The notes under the pieces were generated by a model. The model searched no databases and was not told where the DNA came from. It saw only the letters and a list, made by a program, of their open reading frames with translations. A DNA stretch of 57,118 nt from an uncultured Myxococcales bacterium (lineage in GTDB: Bacteria > Myxococcota_A > UBA9042), in NCBI GenBank assembly GCA_903896545.1, contig CAITYF010000174.1, positions 1 to 57,118 on the forward strand, in the 5' to 3' direction. The position numbers and the translations under genes are program-made. How positions within the stretch are numbered: position 1 is the stretch's first letter; every line of letters starts with the position of its first letter. Shown here in pieces: positions 17,223-26,251 of this stretch.

Positions 17223-18926
17223 CTACTCCGGCTTCAAACCGTCCACCGGCCGCACGTCACACTTGGTCATCTTGCCCGGCGTCGGCTTGTCCGGAACGGT
17301 AAAGCGCACCGTCGTGGACTTGCAGCCCTCGCACTTCGGCCCCGGCTCGCAGCGCACCGTGTGGCGTGAACCCGCTTCCAGCGTCACCATCGCAAAGCCT
17401 TCGCCGATCGGCGCGCTCTGGTTGTCCAGAAACAGCGTGGAATTCGCCGGAATCGCGCCGATCTTCCAGTCAAACTGCACCTTGGGCTCGGGCGGCGTTG
17501 GCGGCACGACCACGGCGGTCGTCTTGACCTCGGGCTCCGTCGGGCGCTGCGTGTGTGGCGTCGGCGCGACGGGCGTGTGCTTCCGCGTCGGCTCGTTGGG
17601 CTCCCGCGGCGTCTCGGGCGGCTTCTCGGCCACGGCGATCGACACGGCCGCAGGCAGCGCGACCGGCTTCGGTTGCACCGACCGGATCTGCGCGGGACCG
17701 TTGGGCAGGTTGAGCAGCGCACCGTCGGCCGGCTTGGGCGGCGCTTCGGCCACGGGCGGCGGGTCGTCGGGTAGGTGCGTCACGTACCAGAGCCCGCCAA
17801 TCGCGCTCACAACAGCCAGCGCTGCACCGGTCATCGCGCCCGCCCGCTTGAGCTTGCGCATCCGCCGCGCCCGCGTCGTCCACTCGTGCAGGGCCTTGCG
17901 CGGTTCCTCAGCGTCCGGGTCAATCGCCAGCGCGCGGTTCAACGTGTCGATCGCCATCGCCAGCTTGCCCGCCGTCGCTTGCTTCTGGCCTTCCACGGTC
18001 AGCACTTGCACCACGGTCGGCTTCAGGTCGAACTGAAACACTTCGGGCGCCCGCAGAAACCGCGCGAGCAGCCCCGCGGCGTCGGACATCCGAAACACCT
18101 TCAGGTAGTTGCTCAGCGCCGCCTGCACCGCGGTCATGTCCGGGTAGCGATCCGCCGGCCAGCGCGCCAGACACTGGGCGATGATCTCGTCGAAATGCCG
18201 GTCCACCGCGGGATTGTGCCGGGACGGCAGGTCAAACTGCCCTTCCAGGATCAGCCGAAACAGCGCTTGCGGATTGCTGGCCACAAACGGTAGCCGCCGC
18301 GTGACGAGGAAGTAGAGCACCGTGCCCAAGGCAAAAATGTCGCAGCGCCCGTCGAGTTGACCACCCTCGATCTGCTCTGGCGCCATGTGCGCGGGCGAAC
18401 CGACGATGGCGCCCGTCGTCGTCATCTGCTCCATGTCCATCGCCTGAGCGATGCCGAAGTCCATCAGCTTGATCTGCCCATCGCGCGAGATCATCAAGTT
18501 GTCGGGCTTGATGTCGCGGTGAATGAGGCCCATCAGGTGCGCGTGACCCAGCGCGCCCGCGATCGCGTGACCGACCAGCGCCGCGGCTTGCGGAAGGAAC
18601 GGCCCGTGGTCGTTGGCGAATTCCGTCAGCGTCTCGCCGTGGACGAATTCCGTGACCAGAAACGCGGCTTCATCGGTGCCCGCGGAGAAGTCGTAGACGT
18701 CGACGATGTTGCCGTGGTGCAGCTTGGCGATCGCCTGCGCCTCGCGGTCGAATCGCGCGCGGGCGTCGGGCTTGTTGCCCAAGTGCGGGTGCATGACCTT
18801 GATGGCGACGTCGCGCTTGAGCACGCGGTCTTTGCCGCGGTAGACGGTCGCCATGCCGCCGTCGCCGACGCGCTCCAGAACCTCGTAGCGATTGCCGTAC
18901 AACACAGACAATGTGGCCACTCTCAA
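17223..18926 (-). CDS. Membrane-anchored serine/threonine protein kinase (PknB-like)
   Basis: A 567-residue Hanks-type kinase. The cytoplasmic catalytic domain covers about residues 12-280: glycine loop GDGGMATVYRG (about 21-31), ATP-binding Lys43 in AIKVM, catalytic loop HRDIKPDN (136-143), DFG (156-158) and MAPEQ (181-185). All key residues are intact. Residues about 300-345 contain a short TPR-like segment. One transmembrane helix spans about 362-382, after a basic RRMRKLKR stretch, followed by a Pro-rich linker and a C-terminal domain with a CEPGPKCEGC cysteine cluster that is probably periplasmic. The furthest start is a TTG at 18926; GTG codons at 18920 and 18905 are alternatives, and none has a strong ribosome site. 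Substrates cannot be told. Confidence 0.88.
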   Translation of the reverse strand: MRVATLSVLYGNRYEVLERVGDGGMATVYRGKDRVLKRDVAIKVMHPHLGNKPDARARFDREAQAIAKLHHGNIVDVYDFSAGTDEAAFLVTEFVHGETLTEFANDHGPFLPQAAALVGHAIAGALGHAHLMGLIHRDIKPDNLMISRDGQIKLMDFGIAQAMDMEQMTTTGAIVGSPAHMAPEQIEGGQLDGRCDIFALGTVLYFLVTRRLPFVASNPQALFRLILEGQFDLPSRHNPAVDRHFDEIIAQCLARWPADRYPDMTAVQAALSNYLKVFRMSDAAGLLARFLRAPEVFQFDLKPTVVQVLTVEGQKQATAGKLAMAIDTLNRALAIDPDAEEPRKALHEWTTRARRMRKLKRAGAMTGAALAVVSAIGGLWYVTHLPDDPPPVAEAPPKPADGALLNLPNGPAQIRSVQPKPVALPAAVSIAVAEKPPETPREPNEPTRKHTPVAPTPHTQRPTEPEVKTTAVVVPPTPPEPKVQFDWKIGAIPANSTLFLDNQSAPIGEGFAMVTLEAGSRHTVRCEPGPKCEGCKSTTVRFTVPDKPTPGKMTKCDVRPVDGLKPE

Positions 18927-18990
18927 AGCGGCGGCAGAATCCCGCAGGTCGGAGTGTATACAGGTTTTGCGAGAGCGTGCACTGGCGCGT

Positions 18991-20286
18991 TTACTTGGTC
19001 TGCGGCGGCGCGGAGATCTGAATCGGCGGCATCACGGGCTGGATCGGACCGCGCGGCGGCGGCGGCATGATCTGCGGCGGCGGCGGCGCGGCGGTCGGCA
19101 GCTGCTGCGGCGCTTCGACCACCGGGTGCTTGGCGTGCTGCCAGGCGAAGATGCCTTCATCCAGAACCGCGGTGTGCTTGAAGTTGCGTTTGCGCAGCTC
19201 GTCCACGATCACGCCCGACGCGTGGTGCGGGCAGGCGCAGTACGCAATGACCCACGTGCCGTCGTTCGGGATCTTGTCCAGCTCCTTGGGATCGTAATAC
19301 GGCACCGACACCGCGCCCGTGATGTGCAGCCGCAGGTAATCTGACGGTGCCCGCGCATCGACAATCACAATCCGCTTCTTGGCCTTCAGCGCGTCGGCGA
19401 CTTCTTGCAACGGCACGATGCGGTCGTCCTTCATCTTCAGATCGGCCTGTTTGCCGTTCGGATTGATGACGATCTGCCCAGTCAGGAGCGGTGCGGCTTC
19501 CAGCCCAGGAGCGGGCGTGGCAGGCGATGGGGCGACCGCGGGCTGCGGCGCGTGCCACGGCACAGGCGGAGACGGCGGAACCGTCGTTGCCATCGAGCGC
19601 AGGTAGGCAATCACGTCGTCCTGCTGTTGGTCGTTCAACTTGCCCAGCCACGGCTCCATCTTGGTGCCCGGACGGCCCTTCTGGATCGCGTAGCGCAGGT
19701 AACTGTCGCCCACGCTGGCGAGAAGTTGCGGGTTGAAGAGGTGAATCGCCGTGCCACGCTGCGTCGACCAACCGTGGCACGTTGCGCAGTTGGTCATGTA
19801 GACGGCCTGGCCTCGGCCGACGGCGCCCGGATTCTTCTTCTCGACCAGATGCACAAATGGCGGGCGCGGCTGCGGCGGGGCGATGCGTCGTGTGTAGCCA
19901 ATGATGGCGTCGATGTCATCGGCTGAAAGCGGCCCGCCCACGTCCTGAGCGTACGCGGCCATCGCCGTACCGGGTCGACCGTGGGCGATGGACGTGCGCA
20001 GGAAGTCGGTCGTCGCCGTCTCGCGAAACGTGCGGGAAACCAGGGACGGGGCGTTGTCCGCCGCGTAGCCTTCGCCATTCTTGCCGTGGCACAGCGCGCA
20101 ATACTTCAGGTACTGCTGCTGACCGCGAAAGGCTTCCCCCAGCGTTGGCGAGTCGGCGGGTGAAGCTGCGGAAGGCAGGCCCACCGCGCCGTCGGTCTCC
20201 GCACCGGCATCGGCAGCGCCATGCGACGCGGTGCGCGAACACGCCAGCGAGGTCATCAGCGCGAGGGCGAGCAAAAAACGAGACAT
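18991..20286 (-). CDS. Di-haem cytochrome c - rhodanese fusion lipoprotein
   Basis: A 431-residue exported electron-transfer protein. The lipobox SLAC puts the acylated Cys at 16. Two cytochrome c domains follow: CALCH at 63-67 with probable axial Met109, and CATCH at 167-171 with probable axial Met210. Both carry the same RPGTxM motif, which suggests duplication. Residues about 290-390 are a rhodanese domain (IVDARAPSDYLRLHITGA, then YCACPHHAS with probable active-site Cys350). A Pro-rich tail ends the protein. ATG 20286 is preferred to an upstream ATG because the lipoprotein signal begins there and GAGG is correctly spaced. Periplasmic sulfane-sulfur or thiosulfate chemistry coupled to electron transfer is the natural inference. 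It lies 78 bases after the HxsB-like gene. Confidence 0.85.
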   Translation of the reverse strand: MSRFLLALALMTSLACSRTASHGAADAGAETDGAVGLPSAASPADSPTLGEAFRGQQQYLKYCALCHGKNGEGYAADNAPSLVSRTFRETATTDFLRTSIAHGRPGTAMAAYAQDVGGPLSADDIDAIIGYTRRIAPPQPRPPFVHLVEKKNPGAVGRGQAVYMTNCATCHGWSTQRGTAIHLFNPQLLASVGDSYLRYAIQKGRPGTKMEPWLGKLNDQQQDDVIAYLRSMATTVPPSPPVPWHAPQPAVAPSPATPAPGLEAAPLLTGQIVINPNGKQADLKMKDDRIVPLQEVADALKAKKRIVIVDARAPSDYLRLHITGAVSVPYYDPKELDKIPNDGTWVIAYCACPHHASGVIVDELRKRNFKHTAVLDEGIFAWQHAKHPVVEAPQQLPTAAPPPPQIMPPPPRGPIQPVMPPIQISAPPQTK

Positions 20287-20364
20287 TCCATCCTCAACGG
20301 GCGTTGAACCCGGCGTGAGAATCCACTGAGTCGCGTTTGCGCGCAAGCTTCCAGCGCGAACGTG

Positions 20365-21882
20365 CTACAGAGATTCGGCTTCGTGCACGTAGTGCGGTTG
20401 GCCGCGCGGCGTCGCCCAACGCTGGAACAGCGCCATCTCAAACGGATCGGCGCGGTGGACGCGTTCCATCAGGAAGTCGAAGATGCCCATGTGCTTTTGA
20501 CAGTACGTGCTGTCCGCCATGCGGCCGTGGATGCTGCCTTGCTCGCAGTAATTGTGGACGGGGCACACGCCGCACCACGGCTTGTAGACGCAGTTCGCGC
20601 AGCCGGGCTGGGCTTCCAACGTCGACGCCAGGACCATCGAACGCACCGTTGGGCCGCTGATCACGTCGCGGTAACGGTCCTTGTCCACCTGGCCAATCGC
20701 GAAGCAGTCGTCGCCGCTGCGATCGACCATGCGGCCTTCGTCGCAGGTGAAGAGGCGGCCGTCGTGGCCGTAAGCAAGCTGGCCAATGCCCGCGCCGCAG
20801 GGGCTGCGGATGTCCAGATAGTTCGGCTCCTGATTGCCCAGAATCTTCGAGAACAGCAGCGCCGCGGTCCGTTCGACCATGTCCTGGCCGTTGCGGTTCA
20901 TCTCGACGATGTGCTCAAACGTCTTGCGGTAAAACGCCAAGAAATCCGGCATCGTGTAGCCGAGCCTGGTCTTGACCGCCGCGCCCCAGCCAAAGGGATC
21001 CAGGTTGCGCAGGAAGATGCTCTTGCAGCCCAGGTTCGCGTAGTGCTCGACCAGCTCGTTGCCGCGTTCCAGCGTCAATTTCGTAATCGTGGGCAGTGCC
21101 TCGATGTGGTAGAGGTGCGGATCCATGCCCGCGTCCACGTAGTGCTGGTTGATCCGCCGAATCCAATCCACCGTCGTGTCGTGCGACTTGCCGTCCTTCC
21201 AGATCCGCTGGCCGTCGTGCAGGTCCGCCGGGCCATCCAACGACGTGCAGATTTGCACGCGCCGGTCGATCAAATACGCCAGCTTCTCCTCGTCCATCAG
21301 CGAAAGATTCGTCACCAGCGCAAACATCAGGGACTTGCCGGCCAGCGCGTTCTTCTGGCGCGCGTACTCGATGATGTGCTCGACCACCGGCCAATTCGCC
21401 AGCGGCTCGCCGCCTTGGAACTCGATCGTCAGGCTGGGTGACGTCGTCTCAAAGGCGAAGTCGACGCAGCGCTCGGCCGTCTCGATGCTCATGTCCACGT
21501 CGGGGGCGTCCATGCGCGCGCGGGAAGCGTGGCAATACTGGCAGGTGTGGTTACAGCGGAGCGTCACGACGAAGATGTGCAGGCTCGGACCGGCGCGTAG
21601 AAAGCGGTACTTCTCCTGCAAACGCGCGGTGATGGCGTCCTTGTCCAGCTCGCGGGCGAGGAAGTTGTTGGCCTTCAGCTTCGTGCGAATCGGGCTGTCG
21701 TTGGCGACGTCGCCCTTCAGCACCGCTTGGTACTCGTCGTTTTCGAGGAACAAGTGATCGCCAAAATCATTGGACAACAGCACCGCGCCATCGACCGCAC
21801 GCTGGCGAAACGGCACCAAATCCAGAACTTTTTGACCGCGCACGGACAGCGCGTCGATCGGCAGGTGGGTGTGATGGCTCAT
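20365..21882 (-). CDS. Radical SAM/SPASM maturase, HxsB-like
   Basis: A 505-residue radical SAM enzyme. The cluster motif CNHTCQYC is at 110-117, after SLHIFVVTLR. EFQGGEPLANW and TSLDGPADLHD match the HxsB family (maturase of His-Xaa-Ser peptide systems), as do LGCKSIFLRNLDPFGW and GQVDKDRYRDV. A C-terminal SPASM-type set of cysteines (GCANCVYKPWCGVCP, then YCQKH) would bind auxiliary iron-sulfur clusters. ATG 21882 overlaps the TGA of the preceding radical SAM gene (ATGA); a longer reading upstream would lie inside that gene. No HxsA-like peptide with HxS repeats and no HxsD are visible nearby, so the substrate is unknown and the HxsB label describes family resemblance only. Confidence 0.72.
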   Translation of the reverse strand: MSHHTHLPIDALSVRGQKVLDLVPFRQRAVDGAVLLSNDFGDHLFLENDEYQAVLKGDVANDSPIRTKLKANNFLARELDKDAITARLQEKYRFLRAGPSLHIFVVTLRCNHTCQYCHASRARMDAPDVDMSIETAERCVDFAFETTSPSLTIEFQGGEPLANWPVVEHIIEYARQKNALAGKSLMFALVTNLSLMDEEKLAYLIDRRVQICTSLDGPADLHDGQRIWKDGKSHDTTVDWIRRINQHYVDAGMDPHLYHIEALPTITKLTLERGNELVEHYANLGCKSIFLRNLDPFGWGAAVKTRLGYTMPDFLAFYRKTFEHIVEMNRNGQDMVERTAALLFSKILGNQEPNYLDIRSPCGAGIGQLAYGHDGRLFTCDEGRMVDRSGDDCFAIGQVDKDRYRDVISGPTVRSMVLASTLEAQPGCANCVYKPWCGVCPVHNYCEQGSIHGRMADSTYCQKHMGIFDFLMERVHRADPFEMALFQRWATPRGQPHYVHEAESL

Positions 21883-22934
21883 GGCGATTCCTGTGTGCGC
21901 GCGGGCGGCGGATCGGTGCGGGCGACAAATTCGTCCCAACCAAAGCGGTCGGGGTACTCGTGCCACGGGCCTTCGCAGGCGCGCTGCCACGTGCAGACTT
22001 CGCACGGCGGTCCGTGGGCTTTGCCTTGTTCCAGGCGGTAACGGGCGTAATCGCCGATCTTGACGTCGCCGTCGTAGACGGTCGTGTCGGGCAGACCGGG
22101 CTCGACTGCGGCCCATTCGCGGCCTTTCAAGAAGCAGAACGGCACGGCTTCGGTGACGGTGGATCGACCTGCGGCGCGCACCAAATCCAGCGCCAGCGGC
22201 AGGTGTTTCTGCACGTCGCGGTAGCGTGGCACCGTATGGTCCCACGTCTTGGCGGCGGTGCCCAGCGCGTGCACAAACGCGAACTGCACCTGCCAGACGC
22301 CGAGATGCACCAGCAAATTCGCGATGTCGCGCAGGTGCATCACGTTCATCCGCGTAATCACGGTTTGCGAGAGCACTTTTTGGTTCAGCTTCTGCAGGTT
22401 GCGCAGGCCCTGAATCACCTGATTGTACGCGCCTTTTGCGCCCACAAGTCCGTCGTGAAGCGGCGCGATGTGGCCGTGCAAGGACGGATTGAACTCCGTC
22501 GCGCCCGCTTCAACCAGCGCCTCGCAGTAGCTCATGTACGCCAGCCGTCGGCCGTTCGTCTGCACCTGAATCAGCGTATAGCCAAGCGACTTCGCCGCGC
22601 GGATGATCTCCGGCACGTCGTCGCGGATCGTGATTTCACCACCGGTCAGCAACAGGCCATCGCACGTCGCGCGGGCGGCCTCCAGCCGTTCGATCGCCTG
22701 CGCGGTCGTCAGGTCGGACACGTAGTCGCGCTTGTCGCCCTGCACGCAGAACGTGCAACGGTTGTTGCAGCGAAAGCCGAGCTTCAGATCGAGCTTGTAG
22801 GCGCGCTCCACCCCTGGCGTCATCAACGCGGGGAAGATGGTCTGTCCGGCGTCATTGCGCGCGGCTTCGGCGGGCAAGTGCTCGTGGGCACACGCGTCCT
22901 GTACGACGCGCGGCGTTTGCTGAGTTTCGCCCAT
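21879..22934 (-). CDS. Radical SAM protein with short C-terminal auxiliary cysteine motif
   Basis: A 351-residue radical SAM protein. CNNRCTFC at 56-63 binds the catalytic [4Fe-4S] cluster, and LLLTGGEITIRDD is the SAM-binding GGE motif. The C-terminus has CEVCTWQRACEGPWHEYP, a reduced SPASM-like cysteine set. The segment SLHGHIAPLHDGLVGAKGAY recalls HxsC and related maturases, but I cannot assign HxsC confidently. A strong Shine-Dalgarno (GGAGGGG) lies five bases before the ATG at 22934. The stop overlaps the start of the HxsB-like gene, so the two proteins are translationally coupled and probably act together. A similar C-terminus is found in the third radical SAM gene at 29514-30551. Confidence 0.8.
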   Translation of the reverse strand: MGETQQTPRVVQDACAHEHLPAEAARNDAGQTIFPALMTPGVERAYKLDLKLGFRCNNRCTFCVQGDKRDYVSDLTTAQAIERLEAARATCDGLLLTGGEITIRDDVPEIIRAAKSLGYTLIQVQTNGRRLAYMSYCEALVEAGATEFNPSLHGHIAPLHDGLVGAKGAYNQVIQGLRNLQKLNQKVLSQTVITRMNVMHLRDIANLLVHLGVWQVQFAFVHALGTAAKTWDHTVPRYRDVQKHLPLALDLVRAAGRSTVTEAVPFCFLKGREWAAVEPGLPDTTVYDGDVKIGDYARYRLEQGKAHGPPCEVCTWQRACEGPWHEYPDRFGWDEFVARTDPPPARTQESP

Positions 22935-23072
22935 GACCCCTCCCGACGACCGTGGCCGTCACCTGAACGGGCACTGTAACAGTCGGGGCCGCTTGACTCG
23001 ACCGACGTCTGTCACGTGCGTGTCACGCGAGGGGGTGTCGCGCTGGCTTCACTGCGTGCGATCTTGCCCGAA

Positions 23073-25040
23073 TCAGGGGCACTGCGCCAGCGTGCAGGCG
23101 TTGCCGGTGGCAGCCCACGAGGCGATCTTGGCCTTGTCGGCGGCGGAAAGCGTCTTGTTGGTGGGCATTGAGCCATTCGCGACCCAGCCAGCGATGTCAT
23201 GGCCCGCCGTCGCCGCGCAGCTGTTGCCGAACTGGTGGCCATGGCAGCCATTGCAGTTGTTCTTCAGGATCGCCTGGACGTCTGTGTACACCGTGCACAT
23301 CTTGACGGGGCAGTCCGCCGGGCAGGTTGCGTTGGTCTCGCCGGCTTCGCAGGTGCCGTTGCCGCAAACCGCCGGAACGGCAGGGCAGTCCGCTGGGCAT
23401 GTTGCCGTGGTTTCGCCCGCGTCGCATGCGCCGTTGCCGCAGGTGACCGGCGGCGTGACGCCGCCATTGCACTGGCCGCACGTCGAGCCCGCGCAGGTCT
23501 GCCCGACCGCGGTCGCCGTGGCGTTGCAGCAATCGCCGTACGTCCCGCACTGCGCGTCGCAGTAACAGGCCTTGCCGTTGACCACGCCGCCCTGGTTGCC
23601 GCACGCCGCGTCGCACACGTTGCCCGAGGGCGTCGTGCCACCGCTGGCGCACTGATTCGCCGCGATGCAGTTGTTCAGCGCGTTCAGGTTGTTCTTGGTC
23701 TTGTTGCTCTTACCAGCCACGCAGGCCGCGATGCACGCCGCGTCGCCGACGGCGCAGGTCTGGTCGCACAGGAACGCGGCGCTGCAGTTCGTGCTGTTCA
23801 TGCACGTGTTGGCCTGTTGGCCGCAGTTGGCGAGGATGCACGTGTTCTCCGCGCCGCAGTCGATCGGGCAGTTCGCGGCGTTTTCACCCGCGTTGCACTG
23901 CAAGTTCCCGCAGGTCGCGGGCGGCGGCGTCGTGCCAGCGTCTGTTGTGCCAGCGTCCGTCGTTCCGGCGTCTGTGGTGCCACCGTCCGACGTACCTGTG
24001 TCGGTCGAGCCAGCGTCGGGCGTGACGATCGGGCAATTGCAGACGGCGCCGCCGCTGACCCACGCGGCGATGGCCGACTGGTCCGCCGCGCTCATGCCGC
24101 CGCCCGGAGGCATCGTTCCGGCGGCTACGGAGTTACCAATCGCCGTCGAACCGAACTTGCCGCCCGGCGCCGGACAGGTGTTCTGGAAACTGTGGCAGCC
24201 GCCGCCCGAACAGTTGTTCGCAAACACCTGCTTGACCGTCGGGTAGCCGACGCACGACGGCGCGCCCGTGTCGCCAGTGCTCCCGGAGTCAGGAATCGTG
24301 ATGCTGTCTGCGAGCACGTCCGGTCCGGGGCCCACTGTGTCGTCGATCGCGTCCGGGCCCACGTCCCACGTCGAGCCGGCGTCGGCACCCGGGCACTTGT
24401 CAGGCGTGCAAACGTTCTTGCCCGCGGCCCAAGCGGCGACGAGCGCTTTGTCCGACGCGCCCAAACCGCCGCCCGGAGGCATCGTTCCGTCCTTGACGCG
24501 CGCGGCGATGAGCGGGTAGTTCGCGGCCATGTTGCAGCCGTCGCCGAACTTGTGATTGTGGCAGCCGTTGCAGTTGTTCTGGAAGAGCGCCTGCACGTCC
24601 TGATACGTCGCGCATCCGCCGACCGTCGTGCCGTCCTGCTGCTGCGCGTCGTCGATCGGCCCGGCATCATCGACCGGTCCAGCGTCGGGCAATTCTGCGT
24701 CACTGCCCGTGCCCGCGTCGAAGTTCGTGCCCAAATCGCCACCGGCGTCCGCGTCGGCCTTGGCGCAAAACGCCGGGGCACTCGAGTTGGCCTGCTGGCA
24801 CGTCTGGCCCGTCCCGCACGTGGCCTTGATGACCCACGTTCCCGCGGGCGTGCACTGCAGCGCGGCGTGTCCCACGCAAGCGCCGAGGTCCGAATTCGGA
24901 TTGCACACGCCGCCGACGACCGGTGCGCCGTTGCCAGTGACATTCACCGCTGCACCACCGACCGTGTCGGTGCCGCACGCAGCAAAAAGCAGCGTCGAGA
25001 GCGTCAGGAGCACAAAGCGGGACAAAGTGGGACTGGGCAT
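23073..25040 (-). CDS. Lipoprotein with three putative haem-binding modules on Thr/Asp-rich linkers
   Basis: A 655-residue predicted lipoprotein (lipobox LFAAC, Cys22). Three similar modules begin with YQDVQALFQNNCNGCH, YPTVKQVFANNCSGGGCH and YTDVQAILKNNCNGCH. Each has a later motif of the form MPPGGGL-A-DK-IAAW or equivalent, as in planctomycete-type cytochrome c domains. The first and third modules have CxxCH haem sites; the middle one reads CSGGGCH, an expanded CxxxxCH spacing. Between modules two and three are a linker with repeated DAGTT units and Cys-rich segments (CGNGACDAGE, CGNGTCEAGE). AGGAG precedes the ATG at 25040. An extracellular electron-transfer role is inferred; haem attachment would need testing. 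Confidence 0.75.
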   Translation of the reverse strand: MPSPTLSRFVLLTLSTLLFAACGTDTVGGAAVNVTGNGAPVVGGVCNPNSDLGACVGHAALQCTPAGTWVIKATCGTGQTCQQANSSAPAFCAKADADAGGDLGTNFDAGTGSDAELPDAGPVDDAGPIDDAQQQDGTTVGGCATYQDVQALFQNNCNGCHNHKFGDGCNMAANYPLIAARVKDGTMPPGGGLGASDKALVAAWAAGKNVCTPDKCPGADAGSTWDVGPDAIDDTVGPGPDVLADSITIPDSGSTGDTGAPSCVGYPTVKQVFANNCSGGGCHSFQNTCPAPGGKFGSTAIGNSVAAGTMPPGGGMSAADQSAIAAWVSGGAVCNCPIVTPDAGSTDTGTSDGGTTDAGTTDAGTTDAGTTPPPATCGNLQCNAGENAANCPIDCGAENTCILANCGQQANTCMNSTNCSAAFLCDQTCAVGDAACIAACVAGKSNKTKNNLNALNNCIAANQCASGGTTPSGNVCDAACGNQGGVVNGKACYCDAQCGTYGDCCNATATAVGQTCAGSTCGQCNGGVTPPVTCGNGACDAGETTATCPADCPAVPAVCGNGTCEAGETNATCPADCPVKMCTVYTDVQAILKNNCNGCHGHQFGNSCAATAGHDIAGWVANGSMPTNKTLSAADKAKIASWAATGNACTLAQCP

Positions 25041-25339
25041 GGGGACTCCTCAAACCAAGAAACAGGTGGGCAAATGTCTGGAACCGTGCCACCTCGACGG
25101 GCGGTCAGTTGGTTGGAGAATAGGAAATCTTTGTCGCTCTCCGCAAGGGTTTTCCGCATAAACTGTGAGCAATCGTGTGGATGTTCCTTGTGTGACCGAA
25201 ATCCAGGCATTGCAGAGGACTGGTCACGCCGATCGCGGCTGCAGTTGCTTGAAATAATGGAAAAGAGAGATCTTGCGCCGGACGGCAACGCGCCTATCTT
25301 AGAGTCGGTCGGCGTTGGTCTGACCGCAAGGAGCGCGCG
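25041..25339. other. Divergent intergenic region, less GC-rich
   Basis: These 299 bases separate two divergent lipoprotein genes and are visibly less GC-rich than the surroundings, especially around 25120-25260. They should hold both promoters. No gene or repeat is visible. Confidence 0.5.
25273..25300 (+). promoter_or_regulatory. Possible promoter of the 202-residue lipoprotein gene
   Basis: TTGCGC (25273-25278) and TATCTT (25295-25300) are separated by 16 bases and lie about 40 bases upstream of the start codon at 25340. The match to the sigma70 consensus is only partial, so this is a weak prediction. Confidence 0.25.
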
Positions 25340-25948
25340 ATGCGGCAGGCAAATTGGATTCTTTGGACGGCGGTAGTGTTCATGGCAGCGTGCACTGCGG
25401 CGACGGGTGGCGGCACGGCGGTTGCGGAGGATGCGACTGAAGATTCCCAACTCACCACGGATGCTGCAACCGACGCGTTCGTTCCGGTCGACGCCGATGA
25501 GACGGCTGATGCCACTCTGGACGTCTCAGCGGACGCGGCGACCGACGTCACAGTGACCCCAGATGTGCAACCCGACGTTGCCGCCGTGTCCTGGACGCTA
25601 TTTACCCTGACGCAGGGCGGATTTTGCGCGCCGAATTCGGACTGTTTTTCGACGTGGACCGTCAGCCCCGATGGCACGTTCACGGCCAAGAAGCAGGGCA
25701 AGACCTCCAGCGGTGTGCTTTCGCCAGCTGACGCCCAGGCGCTGCACGCGGCGATCGATCCGCTGGCGTTTTTGGAGAAGATGAAGAACGGCTTCTCGTG
25801 CGGGCAGCCGCCGACTGACGTCGGAGTTTCCTTCAGCCTCGCGCTTTTCGGCGTGGCGTACGACAAGGATGTGACCGGCTGTGCGTATTCGGGCGGCGCA
25901 GATGGCGCGCTGGTTCAGGGCATCGCCGCGATCGTTCAGGCCTATTGA
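25340..25948 (+). CDS. Lipoprotein of unknown function
   Basis: A 202-residue predicted lipoprotein. The signal peptide ends in FMAAC (Cys18), followed by an acidic Ala/Asp/Thr-rich linker (repeated DATxD-like units) to about residue 80. A small domain follows with cysteines in GFCAPNSDCFSTW, FSCGQPP and TGCAYSG, probably two disulfides. The segment WTVSPDGTFTAKKQGKTSSG looks like a beta hairpin. AAGGAG lies before the ATG at 25340. It is transcribed alone; the next gene is convergent and starts its 3' end seven bases away. No family is recognised. Confidence 0.75.
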   Translation: MRQANWILWTAVVFMAACTAATGGGTAVAEDATEDSQLTTDAATDAFVPVDADETADATLDVSADAATDVTVTPDVQPDVAAVSWTLFTLTQGGFCAPNSDCFSTWTVSPDGTFTAKKQGKTSSGVLSPADAQALHAAIDPLAFLEKMKNGFSCGQPPTDVGVSFSLALFGVAYDKDVTGCAYSGGADGALVQGIAAIVQAY

Positions 25949-25954
25949 ACGCAA

Positions 25955-26251
25955 CTACTTCTTCTTGATTGCGCCCAGCGCGTAGTGGAGGACCCACGTT
26001 TTGCCGCCGCGTTGGATGGTCCGCGTGACTGTACCCGTCTGACGGTCGAGCGTCATCGTGTCCGTGTCGGTGACACCTTTGGGCAGTTGCGCGGCGTAGC
26101 TTCCAGTCTTGAGCTTCTCGACGCTGCAAATCGAGCTCATGTCCTGCGGTTCCCACGCGGCTGCGTCTTCGACAGCCCCGTCGGAAGCAGGAACGGCGCT
26201 GGCGGTGCAAGCCGACGCTGCGAACAACAGGGCAATTCCCGCGCGCTTCAT
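25955..26251 (-). CDS. Small exported protein, possible lipoprotein
   Basis: A 98-residue protein with an N-terminal signal (MKRAGIALLFAASAC). The ASAC could be a lipobox with Cys15, although Ala replaces the usual Leu at -3. The remaining 80 residues contain one more cysteine (SSICSVEKL) and a beta-rich end (TLDRQTGTVTRTIQRGG, WVLHY). Its ATG overlaps the TGA of the 88-residue gene, so it is the third gene of a coupled row behind the exported dikinase-like gene. No family recognised; a role with the dikinase-like protein is inferred from position only. Confidence 0.65.
   Translation of the reverse strand: MKRAGIALLFAASACTASAVPASDGAVEDAAAWEPQDMSSICSVEKLKTGSYAAQLPKGVTDTDTMTLDRQTGTVTRTIQRGGKTWVLHYALGAIKKK

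Noticed and set aside
20287..23072. Possible HxS-rich precursor peptide or HxsD next to the HxsB-like gene
   Set aside because: The gaps of 78 and 138 bases contain no short gene with a start, ribosome site and HxS repeats.
25066..25096. Sigma54-like promoter (TGGCAC on the minus strand)
   Set aside because: The GC element at the required spacing is missing; the following TTTGC is too far.
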